DNA of 64,000 nucleotides from Euglena gracilis (lineage: Eukaryota; Euglenida; Euglenophyceae; Euglenales), in NCBI GenBank assembly GCA_039621445.1, contig CP154954.1, positions 37,061,703 through 37,125,702 of the forward strand, read 5' to 3'. The first letter of the stretch is position 1. Each line of letters begins with the position of its first letter. The notes under the pieces are model-generated. The model saw only the letters and a program-made list of their open reading frames with translations. It was not told the origin of the DNA and did no database searches. Position numbers and translations under genes: made by a program. This document shows positions 63,684 to 64,000 of this stretch, piece by piece.

Positions 63684-64000
63684 CCCCGAACCCCCACCCC
63701 GAATTATACTGAAAAACTGTCAAAAATCCCTATTGTAAGGTGTTTTACCGGTGACAATGGGGGTGGGGAACCCAGCCGACCTGGTCCCGGGGGCACGGTC
63801 GCACTTTTTGGCACCCCCCAATTCCCAAAAACTCACGCCCCCCCCCCCGCCCCGAATTATACTGAAAAATGGCCAAACTTACACAATTGCGGGGTGTTTT
63901 ACCAGCAGTGGTTCCGGTGACAGTGGGGTTTTTGGGGGCGGGGAACCCAGCCGACCTGCTCCCGGGGGCTGGTCGCACTTTTGGGCACCCCCCAATTTCC
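63684..64000 (+). repeat. Diverged satellite monomers at right edge
   Basis: Two or more monomers with boxes GGGGAACCCAGCCGACCTGG (63765) and GGGGAACCCAGCCGACCTGC (63940), and A-rich patches ATTATACTGAAAAA instead of TTATACCAAAAAA. They are about as diverged as the copies at 27.5-30.7 kb and may be the edge of another array beyond the window. Confidence 0.8.

Noticed and set aside
1-64000. tRNA, rRNA or snRNA genes
   Set aside because: No cloverleaf with conserved A/B boxes and no recognisable rRNA core sequence was seen by eye; small RNA genes could still be missed.

Overview
The window is nuclear DNA of a eukaryote, probably a protist or alga with GC-rich exons. It contains TTAGGG/CCCTAA-type repeats, short GC3-rich exons with canonical GT..AG borders, dense TIR transposons, satellites and microsatellites. 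There are no operons, no bacterial-style long genes, and I saw no rRNA or tRNA gene. I cannot name the species.

Layout. (1) 1-19.2 kb: two complete copies and part of a third copy of a long direct repeat (1-5665, 5666-18080, 18081-~19215). Each complete copy has a ~200-bp satellite array with higher-order structure, fragments of a decayed gene on the minus strand, and a transposon with long terminal inverted repeats that carries the telomere-like repeats. (2) 19.2-31.4 kb: diverged scattered copies of the same modules, more TIR elements with 8-bp target site duplications (TSDs), and a few exon-like islands. (3) 32.5-34.2 kb: a 29-bp minisatellite that is almost stop-free on both strands. (4) 34.7-39.5 kb: scattered exon-like islands. 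(5) 39.6-47.1 kb: a ~2.7-3 kb tandem duplication that carries two exon cassettes and three TIR-element families; the last, partial copy preserves two empty sites. (6) 47-64 kb: minus-strand spliced genes whose introns hold TIR elements and a trinucleotide microsatellite. The best gene model is on the minus strand at 57156-61424, where three adjacent introns have GT..AG borders and agreeing phases; it predicts a Cys-rich segment followed by hydrophobic segments.

The main result is a large set of non-autonomous TIR elements recognised by exact or near-exact 8-bp TSDs, in some cases with paralogous empty sites inside the window. Two end classes occur: CA(G)-ended (hAT-like) and GG-ended. Several CA-ended families with different TIRs share one internal plan: a C/G homopolymer hairpin, an A/T patch and a central GGCGC-type hairpin. 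One GG-ended family carries the telomere-like repeats, so the repeats at position 1 are inside a transposon and do not mark a chromosome end. Nearly all long open frames in the satellites, minisatellite and microsatellites are by-products of stop-poor repeats and are not called as genes.
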